DNA from: Drechmeria coniospora
Taxonomy: Eukaryota; Ascomycota; Sordariomycetes; Hypocreales; Ophiocordycipitaceae
Direction: 5' to 3'
DNA: 64,000 nt
Assembly: GCF_001625195.1 (NCBI RefSeq)
Contig: NC_054390.1
Coordinates: 2,752,027 to 2,816,026 of the forward strand
Part shown: piece by piece, positions 11,128-22,836 of the stretch
Layout of the letters: every line of letters starts with the position of its first letter
How positions within the stretch are numbered: the stretch's first letter is position 1
Made by a program: the position numbers and the translations under genes
The notes under the pieces: model-generated
Told to the model about the DNA's origin: nothing
Seen by the model: only the letters and a program-made list of their open reading frames with translations
The model's database searches: none

Positions 11128-12399
11128 ATGCACGCGACTACGACTCCTCGCTCCCAATCCAATCCGTCCCGCGGGCCCCTTCCCGGTCTCGTCTCGTCCA
11201 AGGCGTTGCCCTTTGCTTACGGTACTTGCGCAGCCGCGGCCGACGACACCGCTTTAGATGCTTCGCCCCTGTCGACGCTGAATTCGGCCTCGACTGGCAT
11301 CGCCAGCAGCATGTTTGGGCGTGGCAGCACGGCCCCGAAGCACGCATTCGCAAGCTCGGCCACCATACGAAGTGTCCCGAGCCTCGAAGGGTCCGAGTCG
11401 AGTCCCGACAGCAAGCGCAGCGCCTTCTCCAGCAGCATCAACAGCACCGCGAGCGTCACGTCCCCGATGGGCCGCAGCCACCACGAGAGCACGCCGCCGC
11501 CGGTTGCCAGGTTAAAGGGCGATGCGAGCGGCGAGATGCCCACACGGTGGCATGCCAATGGCGTCCGCACCTTGGAGCCATCCTCCAGTCCCGACTCGCC
11601 CATGCTGTCCGACGGCGCCGAGGCCGAGGCCGGTCAGTGGGACTCGACCATCGGAAAGGCCGGGCTCGGCAAGACGGGCCGGGTCATAAACAAGCTGGTC
11701 AGCGACAACGATGGCTTGAAACGGGACATCCGCATCGAGCGGCTACGGGCCGAGGAGGCCAAGCAAGCCGCCAAGCTTGTCGAGGACAAGATGGAGCGCA
11801 TGATAAGCGACTACGAGGGACGGCTGCTCGAAGCCAACGTCACCAAGACGCTGCTGGCGAGAAAGGAGCGCCAGGTCGAGACCTTGACCGCGACGGTCGA
11901 GGCGGAGAAGAAGAAGGCGACGGCGGCCATGCAACGAGAGAAGAGCTGGCGGGAAGCGCTCGACAAGGCAAAGGCCGAATCGGACAGGCAAGTGGAAGAG
12001 GCAACGAGCTATGCGCAGTTGATGGAGGGTCGATACAACGCCATCTCCTCCCACTGGCGGGACCAGGGCGATCAGGTCGAGCGGGCCGTCTCCAAGATGA
12101 AGCTTGAAATCAGCAGCATCGTCGAGGAGCGCCGATCCGACGACGACAAGATCCAGACGCTGCGGGATCTGTGCGAGCAGCAGAACAACAACATCACCGA
12201 GCTGAGGCGGGAAAAGGCAGAGATTGCCCGCCTCTTTGACGAGTACAAGCGGGTGCAGGACGACGACCTGCGGCATATCAAATCGAGCGCGAAGCAAAGG
12301 GAAGAGGAGCAGGAGAGGCTCCTCGACGAGTCGAGGGCGGCGTTGGCCAAGCTGAAGTGGGCGCTGAACGTGAAGAAGAACGTCAAGGATGCCCGATGA
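11128..12399 (+). CDS. She3-like coiled-coil protein (SWI5-dependent HO expression protein 3 family)
   Basis: Single exon of 423 residues. Residues 1 to about 170 are Ser/Thr/Ala/Pro-rich and probably disordered. From STIGKAGLGKTGRVINKL (about 172) onward the protein is almost entirely charged heptad-like coiled coil: IERLRAEEAKQAAKLVEDKM, LLARKERQVETL, LMEGRYNAISSHWRDQG, LRDLCEQQNNNITELRREK, ending KLKWALNVKKNVKDAR. In budding yeast She3 is the adaptor tethering She2-bound mRNA to the type V myosin Myo4. Filamentous-fungal proteins of this pattern carry the She3 name by similarity of the coiled coil only, so mRNA transport is not shown. The start ATG opens a continuous frame and no intron is needed. 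Confidence 0.65.
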   Translation: MHATTTPRSQSNPSRGPLPGLVSSKALPFAYGTCAAAADDTALDASPLSTLNSASTGIASSMFGRGSTAPKHAFASSATIRSVPSLEGSESSPDSKRSAFSSSINSTASVTSPMGRSHHESTPPPVARLKGDASGEMPTRWHANGVRTLEPSSSPDSPMLSDGAEAEAGQWDSTIGKAGLGKTGRVINKLVSDNDGLKRDIRIERLRAEEAKQAAKLVEDKMERMISDYEGRLLEANVTKTLLARKERQVETLTATVEAEKKKATAAMQREKSWREALDKAKAESDRQVEEATSYAQLMEGRYNAISSHWRDQGDQVERAVSKMKLEISSIVEERRSDDDKIQTLRDLCEQQNNNITELRREKAEIARLFDEYKRVQDDDLRHIKSSAKQREEEQERLLDESRAALAKLKWALNVKKNVKDAR

Positions 12400-13986
12400 C
12401 GCTCCTGACGCTGCCGATTGCCTCAAAAACCCAACCACCTTCACGACAGTGCGTCAGTCCGCCCCCGACCGTGGACGGGCACACCTGCATCAGCAGCAGC
12501 CTCCTACATCGACTCGCGTCTGCTCCGCCGTGCGCGTACCGCAGCCCATCGACCGCACGGACGAAACACGCATGCTACAAATGACGACGCCAACTCCAAC
12601 CCCCCCTCCCCCTACAACTTCCAATCTTCTTCTCTCTTTCTTTCCATTCCGTTTTCGATGACGAGATGGACGGTCATTTAGCCTGGATACGCTGGATACG
12701 TCGTCTCCCTTTGTCCAAATTAGAGAAGGGGCCAACAAGCATGACGAAGCGCGGTTGACTCTCACCCAAAGAACACGGCGCCTATGGCTTGGTCTGGCTA
12801 TTTTGGCATGCATCATTATTCTGAGACTGCTCTGGGCAGCTGTCTTGAAGGCAGACGGAGCGAAATAGCGGTCGTGGTGATTCATGTGCACCTTACTCGT
12901 ACTTTCTGGACCATCTTGAGCCAGGCGGGACCACCCGGCTGGCCGTGAATACAAGTTGCGCCTCGCATTGGGATTGATTGATGGCGGGCCATACAACGCT
13001 GGCTGTAACGATCTGTGACTTCTCTTCGCACCGAAGGCTGATGTGCAGGCGTTCTCCCTCCTCATCCTCGCCTCTCATGCGGTGGCAGACTGATGCGTGA
13101 AGAAATGTCGTGCTGTCGGGCCGTTGTAGTCAGATTTGGCGCGGAGGCGAGGGCACCTACAAGGAGGCAGATGGGCAAGCAAACCTACCCCCGAGTTACT
13201 TGCCTCCTACCCATCCTTGGTCTGTACATGGCAGATGGGCACTCGGTAGGAGGATCCATCCATGGACAATGCTCCGTGGACAGCGTCTGCATCAATAGTA
13301 TCAGCTCTCCCATATAGGCACCTACTGGTTCCCATCACCTTGCGAGTACTGGGACCTGACCTGGTTGTCATGCTGTGGAGCGGGAATCATAGGTGCCTCA
13401 GGCTTGAGGATAACGGGCGAGGACACCTACATGACCTTGCCTGCACCTTCCCGTGACTTGGATTCCTTTCACTGGCCAAGCACAGAGCAGGCGAAAATAC
13501 TGTGCACACATTCTCTTCTCCTGCTCCCTCCTGCTCCCTTCTCTGCCCCATTGTTCCTCCTTCAAAATACCCACCAGCCTGCACCCCCCAACATCCCATC
13601 CTTTGCAAGCTTTAAGCATCTCACTCGGCTGGATTTTCGACAAGGCAACGTGGTAGAAGCCCAATAGCCATCCACACGCGTGGCTCGCCACGGCTTTACA
13701 CATTCGCCTTGGACCCTTGTTTTTTCCCGAGCCTGGTGGCCTATATTTCGATGGCTGCGTCTTGTTGATGAGTGATACGAAACTGCCGAGGTGACCGTTG
13801 TCCTTTCACCAAATGCAAGACAGACTGCATGCAAACTGCAGACAGCAATAGGAAGTTTACGAGAGATGTTGGACTTGCACCGCCCTCGCAAACTTCAAAC
13901 GTCCGTATCCTCACAAATAGGAACCATGAGGTCCATTTGCGGATTGAACGAATTTTACATATCCTGTAACCCTCCATTGCTCCCGG
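12400..13986. other. Intergenic
   Basis: 3' flank of the She3-like gene, then GC-balanced DNA with no recognised protein. The last part (about 13790-13986) contains frames that could be a further upstream exon of the next gene, for example a minus-one frame reading SNVRILTNRNHEVHLRIERI, but I could not join it by a plausible intron. Confidence 0.45.
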
Positions 13987-14281
13987 CAGGTGTCAATTAT
14001 GTCGTGGAGAAGACAAAAATGGAATACCCGAATGTACGTGGTATTGGTGACAGCTAAAATGGTCGATTCTCATGAGACCGCAGGGAGAAGATATAGTCGA
14101 AGTACTTTACGAGCCCGACGTTCCTTGGCTCAAGGTTATCGCTACGGCAGATCAGCAGCAGCCGATCACAAAATTTCTTCGGCAACTCTTGACGGCACTT
14201 GTGGAGGAAGACACTGACTTGATAGGCTAGGATCAAATCAGGCCAGGTCATGGAAGCACCTCTGAAGAAGATGTCAAAATC
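13987..14281 (+). other. Coding-like upstream exons of the next gene, with an in-frame TAG
   Basis: Reading GVNYVVEKTKMEYPN up to 14033, a normal 50-bp intron (14034-14083, donor GTACGT, branch AGCTAAAAT, acceptor CGCAG) joins in phase to GEDIVEVLYEPDVPWLKVIA, then QQQPITKFLRQLLTALVEEDTDLIG. A TAG follows at 14228-14230. The same frame continues as DQIRPGHGSTSEEDVKIM into the ATG at 14282. The stretch therefore looks like the real N-terminal part of the downstream protein, interrupted once. Alternatives are a 30-bp intron (14201-14230, GTGGAG...CTAG; very short), a nonsense mutation, a base error, or readthrough. Confidence 0.6.
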
Positions 14282-17061
14282 ATGGGCGATTCGCCAAGAG
14301 TCCTACCTTGGACGAGACTTGAGAACGGCACCGACGTCGACGATGGGCGATATGATACCCATCGATTTCCTGCAAACATGGCGAATTTTCGCCACAGAGC
14401 GGTCTGGCGAGGGCTGGAGTCGCTGAACGGATGGACCGTGAATAACTTCCTGAATCAGCTCAAGAGTATCTGGGAGGCTTCCGGAGCACCAACCACCATC
14501 AAGGAACTCGAGATCCGGTTGGATTGCAAGCTTTCGCACAACTTGGCCTCCAACTTAATGTATGTGGCCACAAGTTCTGGCGAAGAGACTCTTCGCAAGG
14601 CAATCCAGACGTTGGGGAACTTCATTCGTATCTTGGTACGAATCTCCGATGTGACTCGGACCCGAGGAGGTGTTAACATGTCCACAGTGTACCGGGGGTT
14701 TCGAAACAAACCATATGATCTTGGCTGGATCTGGTTCATTCAACTTCGCGTTCCGTTGGCTATCCCACGTTGGTCAAGAGCGTTCAACCTACGTTTCGAC
14801 GGAGTCAGAACACATAGCAGACGAGTACAACCGCCTCCAGATGGCGGTGACGTTGAGAACGGAGCGCCTAGATGGAAAAAATAATGATTACATCTCCGGC
14901 AAAACACGTCATCCCTTCAAGGGCGGACTTAAAATAGGCGCAACAAAAGTCTTTGGTCCATTCGACGGGTTTGAATATCGGAAGAAGAATGCAACAGCGG
15001 CCTTCAAGCAGACTACAGAATATCCTCCAGGCGCCAAAAAGCCACCAAAGCATGAGAATCCCCCGGTTGAGAATTCCACGGTAGAGAATTCCACGGTAAA
15101 GAATGCCCCGGTAGAGGGCTCCGAGTCTATTCGTGGGGCACCTCTCGCAAGAAGCTCTTTGCAGGAGCGTTACGTCGAAACCTGGAGAGCTGACGTGGAA
15201 CGCGCCAACGCCGAGTACGTTGGTGAAGAATGGAAAACTAGATCATTCCAGCAGGGGCAGGCGGATTTTGACGAGCATGGCAACAGAAAACAAGGAAGTG
15301 CTAACTATATCATGGCCGACTTTTACCGAACGATGGTATCTGCCTCGAAACCACGGGAGGTGATTCACGAGCTCAACGATTTCGAGGATCTCATATGCTT
15401 TGACCGTGATACTGAAACCGGACCTAATTGCCTTCCTCTCGCCGAGAAACCGATGGAGGATTTAATCGATCTTGAAGAAGTCGTGGTACAGCCCGCAAAA
15501 CAGCAATCGATTGACCTCTTGTCCACATGGGAACCGTACCCGACCATTCTTGACACAGGAATTTCACAGACATTGCAGGCTCCCTTGAGCGCGACTGTTA
15601 AGCCAGGTGCTCAGATGGATGGCTTCAATAGATGCAACGGCGTTAAGGATGAACCGGCCTGCTTCGGAAGATGGAACGACGACGAGCTAAAGATACTTCG
15701 CGAGACGATGAAGCAACGGGCGGGACGAAGAATTGGCAATTGGAGCACATCGCGCTCATCGTTCGCTATGCCGGCCGTCGAAACACAAACCTCTCCACAG
15801 GGTCAGTCTAACAGGAAAAATGCATCGGAACATGATTCAATGTCGAGGTCGAGCAGAGACATGCCAATACGTCCAAGAGATGGCCCGGGAGTTCAGCGGA
15901 AGATCTCGGCCGGAGAACAAATCTCGGACGTGACGCTGATGAAGAAGAAGGCAAACTTGCACGAGGCAAAGGCGCGCGTCAAGGACATGGCTAAAATACT
16001 GCCATTCTTACCAGGACGCGTATCCATCGGCGTTAAATTTGGCCGGATATACGTCAAGGATGTCAGCCACTCTCAGGTCGACGTCGGTACAGGCCCCAAC
16101 TTTACGATGGATGAAATGCTCATGATGCTCTACCAGCAGGAGCATCAACTTGGGTTTTCTACGACGCTGTCGACATGCGGACCAGACATGGATGCCTTTG
16201 TTCGACAACAGCCCCGGGGGGAGCCAAGTTGGCTTTTCTCCTCTCCCTCCACTCGGGTCTCGTACGAATTTACGTGCTATTCTGGAGTAGGGGATGCATT
16301 TGTAGTGGAGGTTGACGCAATGACGTTTGACTACGTATGCCGAGGCTTGACTGAAGACGTTGGAAGGCTGTTTTTCCATTGCGTCCATGACGCTTGGGAC
16401 ATGCAGGCCTTCATCTCACGATCGACCTGCCTCGACAGCTCGCCAACACACGCGGCCATCGGAAAGGCGTTGGTGGCGTCGGTTTCCGTGACGTATGTTG
16501 CCGATGAAAATGCCGTTTCTCAAACCGCTGGATGGTCTAGCTGACATATCATGGGCGTGCAGGTCGAAGACCGATATCGGAATCATTGTCGAGACGACGA
16601 CAGATGAGCGGCTGGGGGCAACCGTCTGCGCCGTCCGCGTCCTTCACGTGGCGGAGTACCGTCAGGGTGTGAAAGGCGGAAGCGTTCTATCGGTAACGAT
16701 GGTAAAGAGACTATCCCCGCGAAAGCGGCAAGAAAAGCGGATGCAGTGGTCGCTCGACCTGAGCGGCCATCGAGGCTATCCTCCCATATTCTACGAGGCC
16801 TCGATCTCGTCGGTGCGCGCCAAAGCGATTCTCGAGGAAAATGTCGACCTGAAGTTCGGGGACAGTGCTTCCTGGGCCCTTGAACATCTCGTAGGAGATG
16901 ATATTTTGGAGGATATTTGCCGACCGGCACTGGGGATGATGTCGGGAATGGATGATATTGGCCTCAATAACGATAACGGCCATAGATTAGACGGTCGGCG
17001 CACATTCAACGACACGGTTGCGGAACAAGAGGAGCGGAAAGGGAAGACAAAGTTTTGGTGA
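14282..17061 (+). CDS. Large conserved-looking protein of unknown function
   Basis: I do not recognise a characterised family. From the first ATG after the in-frame TAG, three exons fit in phase: 14282-14635, 14688-16492 and 16563-17061, giving 885 residues. The N-terminal ~140 residues are mixed and folded-looking (FRHRAVWRGLESLNGWTV, LEIRLDCKLSHNLASNLMYVA, then MILAGSGSFNFAFRWLSHV after the first junction). The middle, about residues 220-530, is low in structure and includes short repeats of the type VENSTVENSTVKNAPVEG. The C-terminal ~350 residues look globular: ARVKDMAKILPFLPGRVSIGVKFGRIYVKDV, YEFTCYSG, LGATVCAVRVLHVAEYR, MQWSLDLSGHRGYPPIFYEA, ALEHLVGDDILEDIC. No signal peptide or membrane segment is evident. 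The general pattern recalls uncharacterised fungal proteins with an N-terminal KH-like region, which is only an impression. The true start is probably upstream. Confidence 0.7.
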
Positions 17062-18750
17062 GCAAACGAGTATTTCGGTGCCAGAGTTGACAGCACTTCA
17101 CCACCTCTCGCTGATGTCCGGTTGTTGTAATTCTTTTACAATGTATCAAGACTCTAATGGCTTGGCTTGGTGACTGGTTCGGCCTGGTGAAGGTGAAGTA
17201 CAGTAGATAGATGTACATGTACTTCACGCAGTCCGGCTAGCGGCGAGAATGAGGGGCAGTGACGCAGATGCTTCCATGACACCGTGACCGAAGGTGTGGA
17301 GGGTGACTTTCAGTTTCAGGATGATGGCTGCGGCATCTCGTATTCTCGACGGTCATGAAATGGATCTGGTTGGATGGGAGCCGCTGTGATGTCATGGCAG
17401 GTGACTTGAACTGTCCCAGCGGGCGAGTAAGAGTACTGAGCACGGATGACAATCATGTACTTTAGTACGGGTAACACTAAGTAGAGGCTGTTGGTGTTGG
17501 CGTTAGAATGATCACGGTGTATTTTGAGCCGGTGGTGGAGCTTAGAGAAGCCAATGTTATCATCCTACCAGATGTACCCCAGATGGCGCCGTCTAATTCC
17601 GTGGTCCTAGCTGGGAAAAGTTGCTCCGCCGGTTGCTCAAATGAACAGGAGATGGGGGTTTCCTGAGATGCTCGGCAGGGTTATGTACATGTCCTTAAGT
17701 AAGTACTTAACAGTACAACTACCCCATGATGAGAAGTTTGGGGTCGCCCCACAGCGGACCGAATCGTTGCTGGATCAGCTCAGGCTCCCGGTATCATAGT
17801 GGGTTTCGCGATGTCAGGTCTTTGCAAGCACAGAGTGGCGAAAGTGACCCCTGCAGGACCGTTACTTGTACCAATGCCATTGCATGCTGCACAAGCGCAT
17901 CAGCACCTTCACGTACACGTACGGATACATACATTCGTGGGATCAGCATCCATGTACGAGCAGTACGGTGCGAGCCCGACACGCACCCCGTCCCCGTAGC
18001 CGATAGTTGGGTGAGTGACAAGTGGACAAGGTGCGTACGATATGATGGCGGCGAGGGAACGGTCCGTTGGCACCGATTAGGTAGGTAGGTAGGTAGTCGC
18101 GCGTACGGAGAACTAGCTCGGCGTTTGACGTCCTTGCTGATCAGGCGGGCAGTTGGCGAAGGAAAATGACGAGCCGGCCTGACACTGGACTGTGCCCTCG
18201 ACTCGGCACATACTGGGCAGGCAAGTACCTCCTTACTTCGGTTGGTGCCCAACTAACAAGAAGCAGGAACTTGGCAACATTAAGAGGGAGGGTGCATACC
18301 ATGGGGCGGAGCAGACATTGTGCAATTGCGACTTGCTCATAACTTGAGATCTTATCGGTACAGGTTGATGGTGGAGGTTGCTGGTACTGATACGACTATC
18401 GCACTGGCAGTCGTACTGGCTGACGTTGCACTCGTTGCATTGACTACCTACCTGGTAATACCCCAGCACTTGCAAGTAGGTTACCGGTACATGGTGCAGG
18501 CCGACCAAACTACGTGTAAAACGTGCCTCGGCGCAAGTAGCTGCAACCTAGCACGCCGTAGTACCTTGGTAGCATTCAATATTCGTCCTCTGGGTCCGCC
18601 ACCCGAACCCGGTCTGCTTTCTTCCTCCACCAGCCCTTTTTCTCTCCCCCATATCGTCTCGTCTTCCGTCCCTCGACGTTCGGACAGGACTTCCCACGTC
18701 GACCATGTCATGACCCTCTCTCGCTGACGACACCTCGAGCAAGCGCGACA
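17062..18750. other. Intergenic
   Basis: No gene recognised. Scattered GTAC words occur at 17206-17222, 17455-17466 and 17680-17715, and there is a (TAGG)n run at about 18079-18096. About 18600-18750 is CT-rich (TTTTTCTCTCCCCC) and is probably the leader of the MFS transporter. Confidence 0.5.
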
Positions 18751-20831
18751 ATGGGCCTCGGAATCCTCGAACCCAAGTCGGGCGAGCACGTGCCTGGTAA
18801 GGAAACCGGCGCCCTTCATCTGCCCTCATCCTCCTCAGCTCCACGCTCTCCGCTCTCCGCGTCGCGACGATGCCGCATGGAGATCTGCCGAGCCGACGGT
18901 GGCCGTCTAGTGGCATCTCGAGAGAACCGATGAACTGACGGTGACCTCATCCCAGGCACGACTCGATTGAAGTACTTTGACGATTCCAACAACCAGACGG
19001 AGGCATCCGGCAATGAAGCGCCGCCGTTGAAGTGCCAAAACGGCATCATCCTCGTACGTGCATGCCCGGTCGCGGCCCGTCATGCGGAATGGCGATGGGA
19101 CGGACGCTGACCAGGCCTTGACACAGATCCCCCAGCCCTCGGACGACCCCAACGACCCGCTCAACTGGCCGCTGTGGAGACGGGATCTCATCACCTTCAC
19201 CCTCTGCTTCGCCGGCATCCTCGCCACCTCGCTCGGGTCCATCCTCGCCTCCAACACGCTCGTCCTTAGCCTCGTCTTCACGGTGCCCCTGACCCAGACG
19301 GCCGTCCTCACCGGCTACTTCCTCCTCGGCGCCGGCGCCGCCGCCATGTTCTTCGTGCCCTCCGGCCGCGTCTGGGGCAAGCGCCACCTCTTCCTCCTCG
19401 GCATGCTCATCATCGTCATCTCGAGCGCCTGGGCCGGATCGTCCGGCGAGAACTACAACAGCATGGCCGCCGCGAGGGCCTTCCAGGGCATCGGTGCCGC
19501 CCCCTTCGAGAGCCTGCTCAACGCCGCCGTCGGCGACCTGTACTTTGTCCACCAGAGGGGCATGCGCATGGCCTTCACCAACCTCGCCGTCTTCGGCGGC
19601 GCCTTCTTCACGCCCGTCATCGTCGGCAAGATCACCGCCAGCATGGGTTGGGATTGGTCCTTCTACTTCGTCTCCATCTTCATGGCCGCCACCCTCCCCG
19701 CCGTCTTCTTCCTGTGCCCGGAAACGGCGTACCGGCGGGAGACTCGGCTCGACATCGACGGCACAATCGAGGAGGTCAAGCTCAATCCCGGCCCCAACTC
19801 GGCCTCGTCCAGCTCGCCCGCCGACGCCGACGCCCTCGCCGCCGCCGCTCGACCGACGGGACTGGGTGCGCACGCGTCGGAGCTGCAGCCCATCGGCGAC
19901 GCCAACACGCCCAAGAAGACCTTTCTCCAGTCCCTTGCCCTCTTCGACGGCCGGAAGACGCACGAGCGCTACTGGAAACTCCTCCTGCGCCCCTTCCCCC
20001 TGCTCATGAACCCGGCCTTTGTCTGGGGCTGCTTGATTCAGGGCACCATGATCGGCTGGACCGTCTTCATCGGCGTCCTCATCGCCATCGTCTTCGTCGG
20101 CCCCCCCTACTTCTGGGGCGAGCTCAAGGCGGGATACACGTACACGGCCCCGTTCATCGGCGCCATCATCGGCTTCGTCATCGCCGGTCTGCTCGCCGAC
20201 ACGAGCGTCAGGCTTCTCACCCGGCTCAACAGGGGCATCTACGAACCCGAGTTCCGCATCCTGCTCGTCATCCCCATGCTCATCACGGGCGGCATCGGCC
20301 TCTACGGCTTTGGAATCTCGGCCGACGACATCATCTCGGGCAAGTTCGAGTACATCGTCCCGCTCATATTCTTCGCCTTTGAAGTCATGGGCATGGTCAT
20401 CGGCACCGTCGCGAGCTCCCTCTACATCGTCGACGCCTACCGTGAGTCACCCCTCTCCTTTGGCTCTTGTTCCGCATCTTGGCCGGCCTCTCACCCTCAT
20501 CGGCGCAGGAAACATGACGGTTGAAGGCTTCACCTTGATGATAATCTTCAAGAACATCTTCAGCTTCATACTGACCTGGTACGCCTACGACTGGCTCATC
20601 CAGAGCGGCATCAAGTTTGTCTTTATCATCATCTCGTCCGTCCAGGTCGGCGTCTGTCTTTTGAGCATTCCCATGTGTGAGTGTCGATCCTTCCCTTCCC
20701 TTCCCTTCCTGGCCCTTGCACGGCGCTCTGGCTGACGATTTCGGTCTGCCGCCGACGTAGACATATACGGGAAGCGCATCAGGGCCTTTTATCACCGCCA
20801 TGACCCCCTGGCGATGGCGGGTCTGCGATGA
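18751..20831 (+). CDS. MFS transporter, DHA1/Hol1-like
   Basis: Predicted plasma-membrane proton-coupled transporter of the major facilitator superfamily. Five exons in phase: 18751-18796, 18956-19053, 19127-20441, 20509-20676 and 20761-20831, giving 565 residues. The cytosolic N-terminus carries the fungal DHA1 signature SDDPNDPLNWPLWRRD. The first transmembrane block follows (LITFTLCFAGILATSLGSIL through PAVFFLCPETAYRRE). A long central loop (about residues 245-320) contains an Ala/Ser/Asp-rich stretch, and the second block runs from LLMNPAFVWGCLIQG to SVQVGVCLLSIPM. The protein ends with the typical IYGKRIRAFYHRHDPL. Twelve helices are expected. The substrate cannot be deduced; relatives export drugs or take up cations, polyamines or small metabolites. 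It is convergent with the phosphatase-like gene 423 bp away. Confidence 0.85.
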
Positions 20832-21254
20832 AGAACCGATAGCGCATATATATACGCACGCCGCAGCACTGTCCGGCTCTTCACATGCATGTCGATAATT
20901 TGGCGTTCCAGGATTCGGAAGCAGGGTAGCGATTTACTACTTGTTGGCTAATCCGGGCGGGTCGCTCATTGCGACGAAGGACATATTGGTACATCGGAGA
21001 TGGGCGGCAGTTCATGGATGCTAGCACGTTAGGGGCGCGTTTTTGTGTTATCTGATGTTTATTATCCAGGCATTTCATGGCCTCATGATGGCTAGTCGCG
21101 ACGGCTTGTCGCGACGGTCGAAGAACAATATGTTTCCAAGTACTAGATGTCCAGACAGTTGCCCTTTATCCTCCGTCCATGCCCTCCCCAGCAGCCTACA
21201 CGGCGGCTCGGATGTGCGTGACGCCGACCCATTGCTACGTTCGCCACCGTCGGT
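20832..21254. other. Convergent intergenic region
   Basis: Shared 3' flank of the MFS gene and the phosphatase-like gene. No gene or repeat seen. Confidence 0.5.
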
Positions 21255-22836
21255 TCATTTGTGACCCAGCTCGCCGACGTCGGCGCTTCGCCGGACACCG
21301 GACAAGGACGACTTCTTGACGAGTCGCAGGCCACCGAGGAGGATGATGGCCGCTTGGAGACTGAGGATGACGACGAGGGTGACGAGGGCGCCAATGACGC
21401 CGGCGACGACCTTGGAGACGCCCTTGCCAGAGGCCATGGGGTTTTGGAAGACGTCGCCGGCGGCGACGGTCGCTCTGTTGGCGCACTTGCCGCTGGTGTT
21501 GCCGCAGAGGTTGCACCAGTGCTCCGTGTCTGCGATGGCAAACTTGGCCATGGCACTTTTAAAGTCATTCCAAGAGAGCGTCTCCTTGGCCAGGCCGAAG
21601 AGGGGAAAGGGCTTCAGGCCATTGTCGGCAGCGGTGCCGTTGGCGAAGAGGAAGCGTACGGAAATATCGGCCGGCTTCGGCTTCGCATCCTGGACGGTGG
21701 TGACAAGCTCAAAGGCCATGCTCGAGGCGTAATTGCAAACGCCATAAAAGTCGGCGTTTGCCTGAGGCAACTGGGCGAGGCCAAAGAAGGCCATGAAGGT
21801 GCCGTAGGCGCCAAACTGGACGTTCAGCTTGGGTGCGGACGGCTTGCCGTCGACGACGGCGTCGAGGGCGTCGAGAATCTGGCCGGCAAGGACGGCGCCG
21901 GCAATGGAGCGCACAGGCTCGGTCGCGTTGTAGGCCAGGTTCCACTCGTGGACCGAAGCCAGCTGATAGAGGCGGGCGAGAGTCTCCTTGGTGAGGAGGC
22001 TGTGGGAGGAGATGGAGGAGTTGTGGATGGTGGCAACGTTGATGAGGTCGTAGACTGGGGGATATCCGTCGTCAGCAGGTACTCAAGTCATGAAGAGTCA
22101 TGTCATGTCCAGTCATCTCACCTCATGAAAGAGATGACACGGGACGGAATAAGGAGAAGGGAAGAACGGAACGGGCGTCTATCTTACTGCTGTAGCCATT
22201 CTTGAAGTTGGCGGCGTCGGTGCCGTAGGTGGAGTTGATGACGGGCAGGAGGCTCTGGTACAATGCGGCGCTGTCGTCGTAGGTGGCCTTGTACTCGGCC
22301 GAGGCGAAGTAGCTGTTGGAGCTGACGACGGCATTGCCGCAGCCACTGCCGCCCTGCAGCCAGGCGTTGCTCTCGGCCCTGTCACCACTGGCCGCTTCGC
22401 TCATGGCATCGATGGGTATGTACTGATAGCCGCCGAGGGGAGCCTCGATCTTGGAGCCATTGGCGAGCAGCTCCGTCCGGCCGGTCGGCGGGTAGAGGCC
22501 CTGGAGGAATGTGAGGGCCGAGTTGTGGAGGACGGCATCCTTGGGGGAGACGACTTGAAGCTGGGAGAGAACGGCGTCGTCGGAACTGAGGCCGGAAACG
22601 CGAAAGCCGGCTTCGGAGGCGACGTAGCGAGCGCGGTAGAATGTGCCCGAGTTGTGCACCTGGTCGGCGCCGAGGGCTGTGAGGTTGACGGGACTCCAGG
22701 CCTTGGCGGTGCGGTCGCCGTGGCGGTGAAAGAGGTAGACGCCGAGGATGCGCTCGCTGTCGGCAGCTGAGACAAGATTGGCGGTGCCAGCGGCCGAGAG
22801 GCCGGCGGCGAGGAGAAGTGCGGAGGGCGAGCGCAT
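21255..22836 (-). CDS. Membrane-anchored histidine acid phosphatase-like protein, possibly catalytically impaired
   Basis: Two exons: 22836-22188 and 22054-21255, 482 residues. The N-terminus is a signal peptide (SPSALLLAAGLSAAGTANLVSA). The phosphohistidine motif RHGDR is at residues 38-42 in FHRHGDRTAKAW. Several NxS/T sites and Cys pairs suggest secretion. A hydrophobic segment near residues 436-461 (VVAGVIGALVTLVVILSLQA) followed by a basic tail indicates a type I membrane protein. In active histidine acid phosphatases and phytases a second motif, HD, supplies the proton donor. At the expected place this protein reads FGAYGTFMAFFGLAQL, with no His-Asp. The fold is therefore clear, but phosphatase activity is doubtful. 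Upstream lies a 0.9-kb leader/promoter. Confidence 0.85.
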
